Shown here: positions 24,650 to 31,492 of the stretch, one piece after another | Position numbering within the stretch: the first letter of the stretch is position 1 | Layout: every line of letters starts with the position of its first letter | From: Sphingomonas hominis | Lineage (GTDB): Bacteria > Pseudomonadota > Alphaproteobacteria > Sphingomonadales > Sphingomonadaceae | NCBI RefSeq assembly: GCF_013328205.1 | Contig: NZ_JABULH010000008.1 | Location: 1-64,000 of the forward strand | Length of the DNA: 64,000 nt | Reading direction: 5' to 3' | The notes under the pieces: generated by a model | What the model was told of the DNA's origin: nothing | Database searches by the model: none | The model's input: the letters and a program-made list of their open reading frames with translations, nothing else | Translations under genes and position numbers: made by a program

Positions 24650-25054
24650 ATGACCGGCATGACGATCGCAGGGCTCGCGCGCGAAGGCGGCGTCGGCGTC
24701 GAAACGGTGCGCTACTATCAGCGTCGCGGTTTGCTGGACGAGCCCGACCGCCCGACCGGGGCTGGCACCGGAGGCGGCATCCGGCGCTACGGCAGCGATG
24801 ACGCCCGCCGCCTTCGTTTCATCCGCTCGGCCCAGGCGGCCGGTTTCACGCTCGAGCAGATCGGTGAGCTTCTGGCGTTGGACGCGACCGACGATCGCGC
24901 CCGCGCCCGTCAGCTTGCCGGCGAGCGCATCGCCGAACTGGACGCGAAGATTGAGGAGCTCGAGCGGGTGCGCGCCTCGCTTCGCCGGCTCGCGCATGAG
25001 TGCGGGTCAGGTGCGGAGGGACCATGTCCGATCCTCACGGCCTTCGAGGGCTAG
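24650..25054 (+). CDS. MerR-family regulator of the mer type
   Basis: A 134-residue regulator with a MerR winged helix (MTIAGLAREGGVGVETVRYYQRRGL) and a C-terminal end HECGSGAEGPCPIL that resembles the CPLI end of mercury MerR. Two Cys remain (118 and 126), but the helix Cys equivalent to Cys82 of Tn501 MerR, one of the three Hg ligands, is absent (LLALDATDDRARA). Its operator is nearly identical to merO, so DNA recognition seems conserved while the metal site differs. The ATG at 24650 is four bases from the -35 of the divergent promoter. Confidence 0.82.
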   Translation: MTGMTIAGLAREGGVGVETVRYYQRRGLLDEPDRPTGAGTGGGIRRYGSDDARRLRFIRSAQAAGFTLEQIGELLALDATDDRARARQLAGERIAELDAKIEELERVRASLRRLAHECGSGAEGPCPILTAFEG

Positions 25055-25457
25055 CGGCACTCGACGGTCAGTTGCGCGATTTCATGAACCGGTGGGAGGC
25101 GGGCGCGGACATTGTCGCCGGTCACGCCCCGCTCGCCAACGACCCTGACGATCGCGGGAGGGGCTTTGAATCGACGCGCCAGACATAAAGATCGGTGCGG
25201 TGATGCGCACGTCGTCGGGCGCCTCGACCAGCTCGCGCCAAGGGCGCAGGAGCCGTGACGACGCCGCTTCAGCGGGAGCAGCGCTGCGCTGCTTGGGGGG
25301 CTCCACGCTGCTCCCGCTGCCACCACGAGTGTCATTTCTATCTAGCGCAGAATGTGTCTTTTCTAAGTGGCGGCAACATGGCGCGGCACTCCGATGGTGC
25401 CTCACGCCACCCCCGATCGTGACCGGCGCCTCGGTCGACGTCTGGCCGGCAGCCAAG
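25055..25457. other. Intergenic region with a strong hairpin
   Basis: No convincing gene is seen. The main structure is a perfect 14-base stem, CAGCGGGAGCAGCG at 25270-25283 pairing with CGCTGCTCCCGCTG at 25306-25319, with a 22-base loop. There is no T-run after it, so it is not a classical terminator. It marks the right end of the metal island. Confidence 0.5.
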
Positions 25458-25628
25458 CTACTTCTTCTTGGCCAGCACGCTTTGCACGGCCGCGGCGATG
25501 CGCTGGTCGGACACGGTCGCCTTCTTGGTCGCGGCCGGCGCCAGAACGAAGCGGCCGGTCGCAGCACTGCGCCCAAGCACGCTAGGCTTGCCGCCCTTGG
25601 TGGTGATCGTGTTGGACCTCGCTGCCAT
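25458..25628 (-). CDS. Small basic hypothetical protein
   Basis: A 56-residue, Lys/Arg/Ala-rich protein beginning MAARSNTITTKGGK and ending VLAKKK. It has no membrane segment. The middle (GRSAATGRFVLAP) resembles the short basic loop of small antitoxin-like or nucleic-acid-binding peptides, but I recognise no family. The downstream end is next to the hairpin at 25270-25319. It could be the second gene of a pair with the short frame at 25694-25822. Confidence 0.5.
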   Translation of the reverse strand: MAARSNTITTKGGKPSVLGRSAATGRFVLAPAATKKATVSDQRIAAAVQSVLAKKK

Positions 25629-25693
25629 GCCGGCAGTATGATCCTTCACTCCGTGACGCGCAAGCGAGGCTCCCGCTGCCAGTCGAGCCCGTG

Positions 25694-25822
25694 CTAGCGC
25701 CACCGCTCGCCGGCACCGACATCGAAGCTGATCGCGTCGGCGAAGGGCTTTAGCACCTCGCTCGCAAGCGCATAGGTGATCGGCAGGCTGACTTCGTCGG
25801 CGGTCAGACCGCTTCTCACCAT
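25694..25822 (-). CDS. Short possible gene, unknown
   Basis: A 42-codon frame (VRSGLTADEVSLPITYALA, then EVLKPFADAISFD) has coding-like composition and lies just upstream of the small basic protein gene. It may be the 3' end of a decayed gene; the upstream sequence does not extend it convincingly. Confidence 0.25.
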   Translation of the reverse strand: MVRSGLTADEVSLPITYALASEVLKPFADAISFDVGAGERWR

Positions 25823-26126
25823 GCCGAGCACCGCCCGGCTCCCAGATGGCACACGACTCCTGCGCTGATCCCGCCAAGCGCCACAGAGCTGATCTGAAAG
25901 ACCCTGGTCTCGCCGCACTGAATGGCCGGGGTCAAAGCGCTTTTTTTAGATGGTAAGCAGGAGCCGCCGAGGACGTACGCTCGAGCGGCTCCTGGATTGG
26001 CAAGAACCCCTGCCAGCGGGTCTAGCGATGGTACCGCCAGTCAACGGGCAAACTCAACTGCGTCACGTCGCCAAGCGACCCCGATCCAGGAGATTGCGGT
26101 TTGTGATTGCGCATGCAGCTTCAACT

Positions 26127-26723
26127 CTATGCCCTGCCTAATGCACGCATCGTGTTGGGCAATAGCGTGTACACCGCCTCACGTCGGGCGCCTCGATTGT
26201 GGTGATCCACGCGCCAGCCCTCATAGTGGCGCCGGACCAGCCCTGCCCGGACCAGCTCCGACACCGCCCGACTGACATTACACCGGCCGGAGCGGCGCAC
26301 CCGCTCCAGCACTATCTGGTCCACCAATCTTGACGCTGCGTCAGGGTCTCCGGGTAGTTCCCCCTGCTCTGCCAGTTCCACCCTCACCTGCTCGGCCAGC
26401 GCCAACCGCTTCGGATCGCGGGCTGCCATGGGGGCGAGCGCGTCGCACAACCAGTCGCGTAGCCGAACGGCCCGTCCCTGTTGGACGACGTAGGGTCCTG
26501 CCTTGCCCCCCTGCCCTGCAGCGCGCGCGATCAGGTTCAAGACCATGAAGGCATAGCGCGGCCGGGTCGACACCTGTGCAATGACATCAATCAGCGACGG
26601 CAGACCCTCAGCCAAGGGCAGCTGGGAGGGAAGCTCCGGCGGGATCGCCGGGGATGCGGAGAACAAGTAACCCTGGATCATGGGAACAGGAGAAGCACGA
26701 AACGGGAATCGTGTGAATCCCAT
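26127..26723 (-). CDS. Hypothetical protein with a possible C-terminal winged helix
   Basis: This 198-residue protein has no signal peptide. Its C-terminal half (RSGRCNVSRAVSELVRAGLVRRHYEGW, then GARREAVYTLLP) looks like a winged helix-turn-helix with a beta-wing, as in plasmid regulators. The central region (RPRYAFMVLNLIARAAG) is helical. ATG 26723 is used because AGGA precedes it at five bases; ATG 26681 is an alternative without a visible binding site. It is divergent from the small gene and AbiEii-type toxin gene to its right. Confidence 0.5.
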   Translation of the reverse strand: MGFTRFPFRASPVPMIQGYLFSASPAIPPELPSQLPLAEGLPSLIDVIAQVSTRPRYAFMVLNLIARAAGQGGKAGPYVVQQGRAVRLRDWLCDALAPMAARDPKRLALAEQVRVELAEQGELPGDPDAASRLVDQIVLERVRRSGRCNVSRAVSELVRAGLVRRHYEGWRVDHHNRGARREAVYTLLPNTMRALGRA

Positions 26724-27066
26724 CCGGTCCTACCGGCAACGTTTCTGTCAGCAGCGACACTTTGCCGTTGGGCAGAGTGTCACCATCGGCACTTCCTAGC
26801 TAGCTATCTCGAGGCGCTCACACATCCGACCGGCTTTCTCGCAATCAGCCCTGATCCTCGCTCGGGGTGTTCTGACTGGCTGGCCGTCCCCCTGCCTGAT
26901 CTGCCCGTCACCACCGCGAACAAGCGCCCGCGTGCCACGGCACCGTCGGACAACATCGCGCACCAGTGGGTCAGCGAGCCAGGGAACGGGCCCCGCTCGT
27001 TCTTGTTTCGGTTACCCCGGCAGGTTATATCCCATGCCGTAGCAAGGAGCAGGACCTAGGTAGGTC
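26724..27066. other. Intergenic region between divergent genes
   Basis: About 340 bases between the hypothetical protein gene and the small gene at 27067. No frame or strong repeat supports a gene; it probably holds the divergent promoters. Some low-scoring -10-like sequences (TTATAT near 27024) precede the rightward gene. Confidence 0.4.
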
Positions 27067-27330
27067 ATGGCGGACGTAGCGACCTCAGTATTGGCGACGG
27101 TGAACGCTCCTTACGGGGCGAACCTCTCCGCGTGTCAGCTTGCCGCGAAGATCGTTGATCCGGCCAGCCTCTACGCGTTCGATGCGCCGGTGTTCGCCTT
27201 CTTTTCGGAGGTGAACGAGGGATTGCAGCACCAATTTATCGATATCATGGGCGTCGATCATGATCAGGTCCATTGGATGGCAAACCAGTTCGCTGCCAAG
27301 GCAGGGTACGTCCTACCCCTCGCCGCCTGA
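27067..27330 (+). CDS. Small protein upstream of an AbiEii-type toxin gene
   Basis: The 87-residue protein has a mixed acidic and hydrophobic composition (AFDAPVFAFFSEVNEGLQHQ, FIDIMGVDHDQVHW) and no Cys. It is placed six bases before the nucleotidyltransferase toxin gene, the usual place for an antitoxin, but it does not show the winged helix of AbiEi-type antitoxins and I do not recognise a family. If the pair is a toxin-antitoxin module, this is an unusual antitoxin candidate. AGGTAGGT precedes the ATG. Confidence 0.55.
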   Translation: MADVATSVLATVNAPYGANLSACQLAAKIVDPASLYAFDAPVFAFFSEVNEGLQHQFIDIMGVDHDQVHWMANQFAAKAGYVLPLAA

Positions 27331-27335
27331 CCTGC

Positions 27336-28004
27336 ATGCCTGTCGCACGGCCTAGTCAATGGTCGTCGCTTTTCGACATTGCCGGCAGCATTATCGATCA
27401 AGCGAAGAGAGCTGCCTACCCTTTCGAGTGGACCTTCGGCGGCGGTACGGCTCTGATGCTACAGATCGATCACCGTGAGAGCCACGACATCGACCTGTTC
27501 CTCGATGATCCCCAGGTCTTACCCTTTCTCAATCCCGGAACGCAGGGCTATGCACTTGATCGAGCGCCCGACGGCTACGACACGGACGGTAGTCACGTAC
27601 TCAAGCTGACATTTGGCAACGTCGGCGAGATCGATTTCATCTGCTGCGCCTCTATCACCGAGCGTCCAGCCAACCGCGTCACCGTGTGGGCGCGCGAGGT
27701 CCTGCTCGAGACACCCGGTGAGATCATCGCGAAGAAGATCTACTACCGCGGCTCGCGCCTGCAGCCGCGCGACATGTTCGACCTCGCGGCGGTCGTCACT
27801 CGGGAGGGGGAGGATTACCTTGCTGCGGCGCTCAGGCAGTGTGGACCAGATCGCTGCGCGGCTGCCTTGCGTGTAGCCGAGGCAATGTCGCCCGACCTCG
27901 CGACCGGCGTGATCAGCCAGCTTATGTACCGCGAGCACCATCTACCGCTCGTTCGCAAGGCTCAAACACTGACGCAGGCGGCGCTACGTGCGGCGCTCAC
28001 GTAA
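27336..28004 (+). CDS. AbiEii/AbiGii-type nucleotidyltransferase toxin
   Basis: The 222-residue protein has the nucleotidyltransferase signature FGGGTALMLQIDHRESHDIDLF, with the catalytic Asp-x-Asp, and the distal Lys motif GEIIAKKIYYRG. AbiEii-type enzymes are the toxins of type IV-style toxin-antitoxin and abortive-infection systems and modify tRNA or other targets by adding nucleotides. The ATG at 27336 gives a family-like N-terminus. It lies six bases after the small gene at 27067, likely the same operon. Confidence 0.85.
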   Translation: MPVARPSQWSSLFDIAGSIIDQAKRAAYPFEWTFGGGTALMLQIDHRESHDIDLFLDDPQVLPFLNPGTQGYALDRAPDGYDTDGSHVLKLTFGNVGEIDFICCASITERPANRVTVWAREVLLETPGEIIAKKIYYRGSRLQPRDMFDLAAVVTREGEDYLAAALRQCGPDRCAAALRVAEAMSPDLATGVISQLMYREHHLPLVRKAQTLTQAALRAALT

Positions 28005-28285
28005 GAAGATAAACCAGCGATGCGCTTATCCGTATAAGCTCATGATAAACGAAAAAGCGTATACCATCTGCTTTTTGAGAGAAGTACCACCATTGTCGTT
28101 CTAGCCAGGCTGGGGAAGCTTGCGAACACGCTGAACCCGTGATCTCGCGTCCTGATGTCCTCGCCTCTTACCCCGCCGACACCCGGAAGCATTACCGTCG
28201 GCTCGCTGCCTCAGGCACGAAAGCACAAGCGTCAGTATGACGCCGTGATCACCCTGGAAAACCCGGGCTGCCGCCGCTCCAACCA

Positions 28286-28350
28286 GTGACGTGATGGGGT
28301 GGACGACCCCTGCACCAGCGTAGCTGTGCAATGATGTGGTCGTTGAGCCA
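28286..28350 (+). repeat. 65-bp inverted repeat, left copy
   Basis: Starts GTGACGTGATGGGG and ends GTCGTTGAGCCA. Its exact reverse complement is at 29654-29718. It contains TGGACGACCCCTGC, which recurs in the same direction at 28355-28368, so the left end carries that motif twice. Confidence 0.9.
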
Positions 28351-28368
28351 TGTGTGGACGACCCCTGC

Positions 28369-28616
28369 GGTGCAAGAGCTTTCGTGCGGCGATGAGCACC
28401 GGTCGGGTGCATCCATGTGTTCGGCCTGTTCGTGCAGAACCGCATGGCTGCTGGCCCTGATGAAGTCCGCGGATCGGATCCCTAATCACGTCATCGCGCT
28501 CGAAGCGCTCTGCTCCCCTGGGCTAGTTCGATCCCCGGTCTGACCGGTTTGTCATCACCACTCAGCTGCCCTTACACCATCCTGTCGCCCGCTTCAGCGG
28601 GCAACGAGGACGGCGG
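28369..28616 (-). ncRNA. Candidate bridge RNA region of the IS1111-type element
   Basis: The non-coding stretch after the transposase gene, inside the element, has no reading frame of its own and several self-complementary segments, such as CGCCCGCTTCAGCGGGC (28589-28605) and CCCCGGTCTGACCGG. In IS1111-type elements the bridge RNA is encoded in a non-coding end of the element. The assignment is by position only. Confidence 0.3.
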
Positions 28617-29636
28617 TCACGCGGCAACCGCCGCGTAGACCTCCTTGCGTGCCATCACCGCCCAGGCGATGCGCGCTGTCTTGTTGGCGAGCCCGACGGT
28701 CGCAATCTTCACTGGCTTGCGGTCGAGGAGCTGCGCGACCCATGGCTGGCGGGCGGCATCCTTGCGCGCCATGCGCATCACCGCGGTCGCACCAACCACC
28801 AGCAGCTTGCGGAGGTATCCGTCGCCCTGCTTGCTGATGCCGCCAAGCCGCTCCTTGCCACCCGAGCTATGGGCTCGAGGTGTGAGCCCGAGCCATGCAG
28901 CGAACTGCCGGCCCGAGCGGAACATCGATGCGTCGGGCACAGCCGCAGCGATAGCCGATGCGGTTATTGGACCGATCCCGGGGATGGTCGCCAGCCGGCG
29001 ACTGGTGTCGTCAGCGCGGTGCCAGGCCAGTATCTGTGCCTCGAGCCGATCCACCTCGCTTGTCAGCGATCGTAGTTGAGCACCGATGGTATGCAGTGCC
29101 GACCGCGCATGTGCCGGCAGCTTCTCCTGCTCCTCGTGAAGAAGTTTCATCAGCGCCGTGACGCCGCCAGGCCCCTTGCTGGTGACAATGCCGTACTCCG
29201 ACAGATGCGCTCGCAGGGCATTGATCAGCGCGGTTCGCTGTCGCACCAGCAGATCACGGGTTTTGTGGAGCATCAGCACCGCCTGCTGATCAACGCTCTT
29301 CACCGCCACGAACCTCATCGTCGGCCGGGTCACCGCTTCGCAGATCGCCTCAGCGTCAGCGGCGTCGGTCTTTCCGCGCTTCACATACGGCTTCACATAA
29401 GCCGGAGGCATAAGCCGGACATCATGGCCCAACGCCAGGAGCTCGCGCCCCCAATGATGCGCCGACGCGCACGCCTCCATCCCGACCAGGCACGGCGGCA
29501 ACGATGAGAAGAACTTCAGCACCTCGCCGCGACGGAGCTGCCGACGGACCAACACCTTCCCATCAGCGCCGATCGCATGAACCTGAAACACGTTCTTCGC
29601 CAGATCGACACCGACGGTCACGACATCCTGCTGCAT
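28617..29636 (-). CDS. IS110-family (IS1111-type) transposase
   Basis: This 339-residue DEDD transposase has an N-terminal RuvC-like domain beginning VTVGVDLAKNVFQVH, the segment CLVGMEACASAHHWGREL and VKRGKTDAADAEAI, and a C-terminal domain with PGIGPITASAIAAAV, FAAWLGLTPRAHSSGG and the conserved Ser. These are characteristic of the IS1111 branch. IS110-family recombinases use an RNA made from a non-coding end (bridge RNA). A 250-base non-coding stretch follows the stop codon (28351-28616) and is the candidate source here. Confidence 0.92.
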   Translation of the reverse strand: MQQDVVTVGVDLAKNVFQVHAIGADGKVLVRRQLRRGEVLKFFSSLPPCLVGMEACASAHHWGRELLALGHDVRLMPPAYVKPYVKRGKTDAADAEAICEAVTRPTMRFVAVKSVDQQAVLMLHKTRDLLVRQRTALINALRAHLSEYGIVTSKGPGGVTALMKLLHEEQEKLPAHARSALHTIGAQLRSLTSEVDRLEAQILAWHRADDTSRRLATIPGIGPITASAIAAAVPDASMFRSGRQFAAWLGLTPRAHSSGGKERLGGISKQGDGYLRKLLVVGATAVMRMARKDAARQPWVAQLLDRKPVKIATVGLANKTARIAWAVMARKEVYAAVAA

Positions 29637-29653
29637 GGATCGACTCCTAGACG

Positions 29654-29718
29654 TGGCTCAACGACCACATCATTGCACAGCTACGCTGGTGCAGGGGTCG
29701 TCCACCCCATCACGTCAC
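29654..29718 (-). repeat. 65-bp inverted repeat, right copy
   Basis: Exact reverse complement of 28286-28350. Contains GCAGGGGTCGTCCA (29691-29704), the partner of TGGACGACCCCTGC at 28355-28368; this pair fits the subterminal inverted repeats of the IS1111 subgroup. Confidence 0.9.
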
Positions 29719-30146
29719 CAGCTACGCTTCTATAGCAAACCTCACCCTCCGCATCTGGTGCTCGACTTCGAGGACGTCGACCGGGATGATGGCTTCATCC
29801 GGGTGGCGAGCCGGGAGCAGGTCGCCGCGGCCCTCACTTTCGCGCGTGAGCAGGCGACCGGCTCCCTGCTCATCCATTGCTATCATGGGGTCGGCCGTTC
29901 GGCCGCGATCGCACTGGCGGTGCTCGCCGACCGGCTCGGACCGGGCAGCGAAGACGAGGCGATGAATCAGCTGCTGACGATCCGTCCGGAGGCGACGCCC
30001 AACCTGGTCGTCGTGAGCCACGCGGACGCGGTGCTCGGCCGCGGCGGTAGTCTCCTGCACGCCGTGGCTGGATGGGAAGCGAGAACACCGGAAGCCGTTC
30101 GGCTGCGCGCGGTCCGCCGTACGTTCGTGGAGCGGCATCCCGAACT

Positions 30147-31349
30147 CTATGCCAGGCGCTGACGGTCGTCGGACACCTCGCCGGTGTCCGCGGCGTCCGG
30201 CTCCAACCGACTCCACGACCAGCCCGCTCCCGCGAGCGCCCCCTCGATCCAAGCGGCGACATACCCCGGCTCGCCGCTGTAGTACCAGGTAAGATAGTCC
30301 CCCTCCTCGCGCACCCAAGACACCACTTCGCCGGCCCGCCGAAAGCCGTATGAGATGTCCATACCATCCGGACCGGACCAACGAATGTTGGCGAGCGCAC
30401 ACCAGAGGTCGACGCCGCACGCGCCGTCCGCTCTCACCCGCTCCCCGAGAACACTGTCGATGACGGCCTCGAATGCCTTGTAGGGCCGGTAAGCTCGGCT
30501 GCTAGGCTGGCCCTGAAAGTCGATGCGGCTGGGCAGGTCGCAGGCGGCGAGGTGTCGCTTGTAGGCCTGCACGTTGCGGCCGAGGCCGCGCGCGATCGAC
30601 CACACGCCGCTTGTGTCGAGCGCGTCGAGCAGCATGGCATGCGACATGGGGCGGGCGACCCGCCCATTGCCGTCGAGAAACGGATGGATCCACGCGAACC
30701 GGTGATGCGCGGCCGCCAGCGACACGATGGCGTCAGTCGCGCCGCGCTTCTGATACGCCCAAGCGAAGTGCTCGAGGAAGCGCGGCACGGCCCCGGGGCT
30801 GACCGCAATGTGCTGCCCGACCCGGACATCGCGGGTCCGCAGGGCACCGGGCTCGACGGGAACGCGCTCGCCAGCGTCGACCGGCTCGATCCAGAGCATC
30901 GACTCGGGCAGATGCTCGCAGAAGCGTCGGTGAACCTCTTGCAGACCCTCCACGCTCGTCGCCCGGCCCGCCAGCCCTCCCCCGTCGATCCAGCCCTGGA
31001 CCGCGATATGGGCGGTCGCCTCGAGCTGCAGGTCCCGCTTGGCCGGGTCAGCGCTGAAGTCGTTCTTCAGCGCCCGCTCGATGTCGACGGGGCGGGTATC
31101 ATGCCCCTCGATCAGGTTGCTGTAGTAGCAGGTCACCGTTCGGACGAGACCGGCGAGCCCAGCCCGGAGTGCGGGCGGCAGACTGCTGCGGAAGGCGGCA
31201 GACTTGGCGGTCAGCTCGATCGCGAGGTCGACGGCGTCGCGGTACCGCGGCCCGCCCTCCCCTATTTTCATGGGCTGCATGGCGTCGATGCCCTCGCCCC
31301 GGTCGGCGACTACCCCGAAGTCCGGTTCGTTGGCCATGTCCTGCAGCAT
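30147..31349 (-). CDS. Fic-domain AMP-transferase with an atypical C-terminus
   Basis: Fic enzymes transfer AMP or related groups to proteins. The catalytic loop HPFLDGNGRVAR (His222) matches HxFx[DE]GNGRxxR, and an N-terminal inhibitory motif SNLIEG (77-82) suggests self-inhibition. The N-terminal helical domain and core match ordinary Fic proteins to about residue 280. There the family's C-terminal helical region is replaced by a domain (residues 312-385) with WCALANIRW, ISYGFRRAGEVVSWV and DYLTWYYSGEPG, which resembles a small separate protein. The gene is convergent with the split phosphatase gene and overlaps it by 16 bases. Confidence 0.8.
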   Translation of the reverse strand: MLQDMANEPDFGVVADRGEGIDAMQPMKIGEGGPRYRDAVDLAIELTAKSAAFRSSLPPALRAGLAGLVRTVTCYYSNLIEGHDTRPVDIERALKNDFSADPAKRDLQLEATAHIAVQGWIDGGGLAGRATSVEGLQEVHRRFCEHLPESMLWIEPVDAGERVPVEPGALRTRDVRVGQHIAVSPGAVPRFLEHFAWAYQKRGATDAIVSLAAAHHRFAWIHPFLDGNGRVARPMSHAMLLDALDTSGVWSIARGLGRNVQAYKRHLAACDLPSRIDFQGQPSSRAYRPYKAFEAVIDSVLGERVRADGACGVDLWCALANIRWSGPDGMDISYGFRRAGEVVSWVREEGDYLTWYYSGEPGYVAAWIEGALAGAGWSWSRLEPDAADTGEVSDDRQRLA

Positions 31350-31492
31350 CTGGATTACCTGCTTGCCTCGCTAAGGTCGTCCGATCTCCGCCATCCTTGG
31401 CCGCTACAATGTCCGCTTCGACGGCCGGCAGACCCAGATCATATGAGCAGGAACGAAGCTGATCCGCCCAACCGTAATCGCAACGCGATGTC

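Larger units (their letters stand above)
28287..29716 (-). mobile_element. IS110/IS1111-type element with long terminal inverted repeats
   Basis: An insertion of about 1.43 kb that splits the phosphatase gene. Both ends carry the same 65-base sequence in inverted orientation (28286-28350 and 29654-29718). The flanking target shows a short direct repeat (ACCAG at 28282-28286 and 29717-29721). The only gene inside is an IS110-family transposase. Long perfect end repeats and a target duplication are not the IS110-family norm. Confidence 0.75.
28155..30162 (+). pseudogene. Dual-specificity-type protein phosphatase gene split by an IS110/IS1111-type insertion
   Basis: Two parts of one gene flank the insertion. 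The left part (28155-28286) encodes 44 residues from an ATG and ends VITLENPGCRRSNQ. The right part (29722-30162) continues LRFYSKPHPPHLVLDFEDVD and contains the phosphatase P-loop HCYHGVGRSA (HCxxGxxR). Deleting bases 28287-29721 joins the halves in frame with a single CAG codon at the junction. The restored protein would have about 190 residues. Such phosphatases remove phosphate from Tyr, Ser or Thr. The gene's 3' end overlaps the convergent fic gene by 16 bases. Confidence 0.85.

Noticed and set aside
25024-25188. Short rightward frame overlapping the mer-type regulator end
   Set aside because: Overlaps the regulator by 30 bases, no recognisable domain, no good context beyond that.
31384-31445. 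Short rightward frame ending GRYNVRFDGRQTQII before the relaxase gene's end
   Set aside because: Coding-like but only about 20 codons, with no start. Possibly the tail of a lost gene; too short to annotate.
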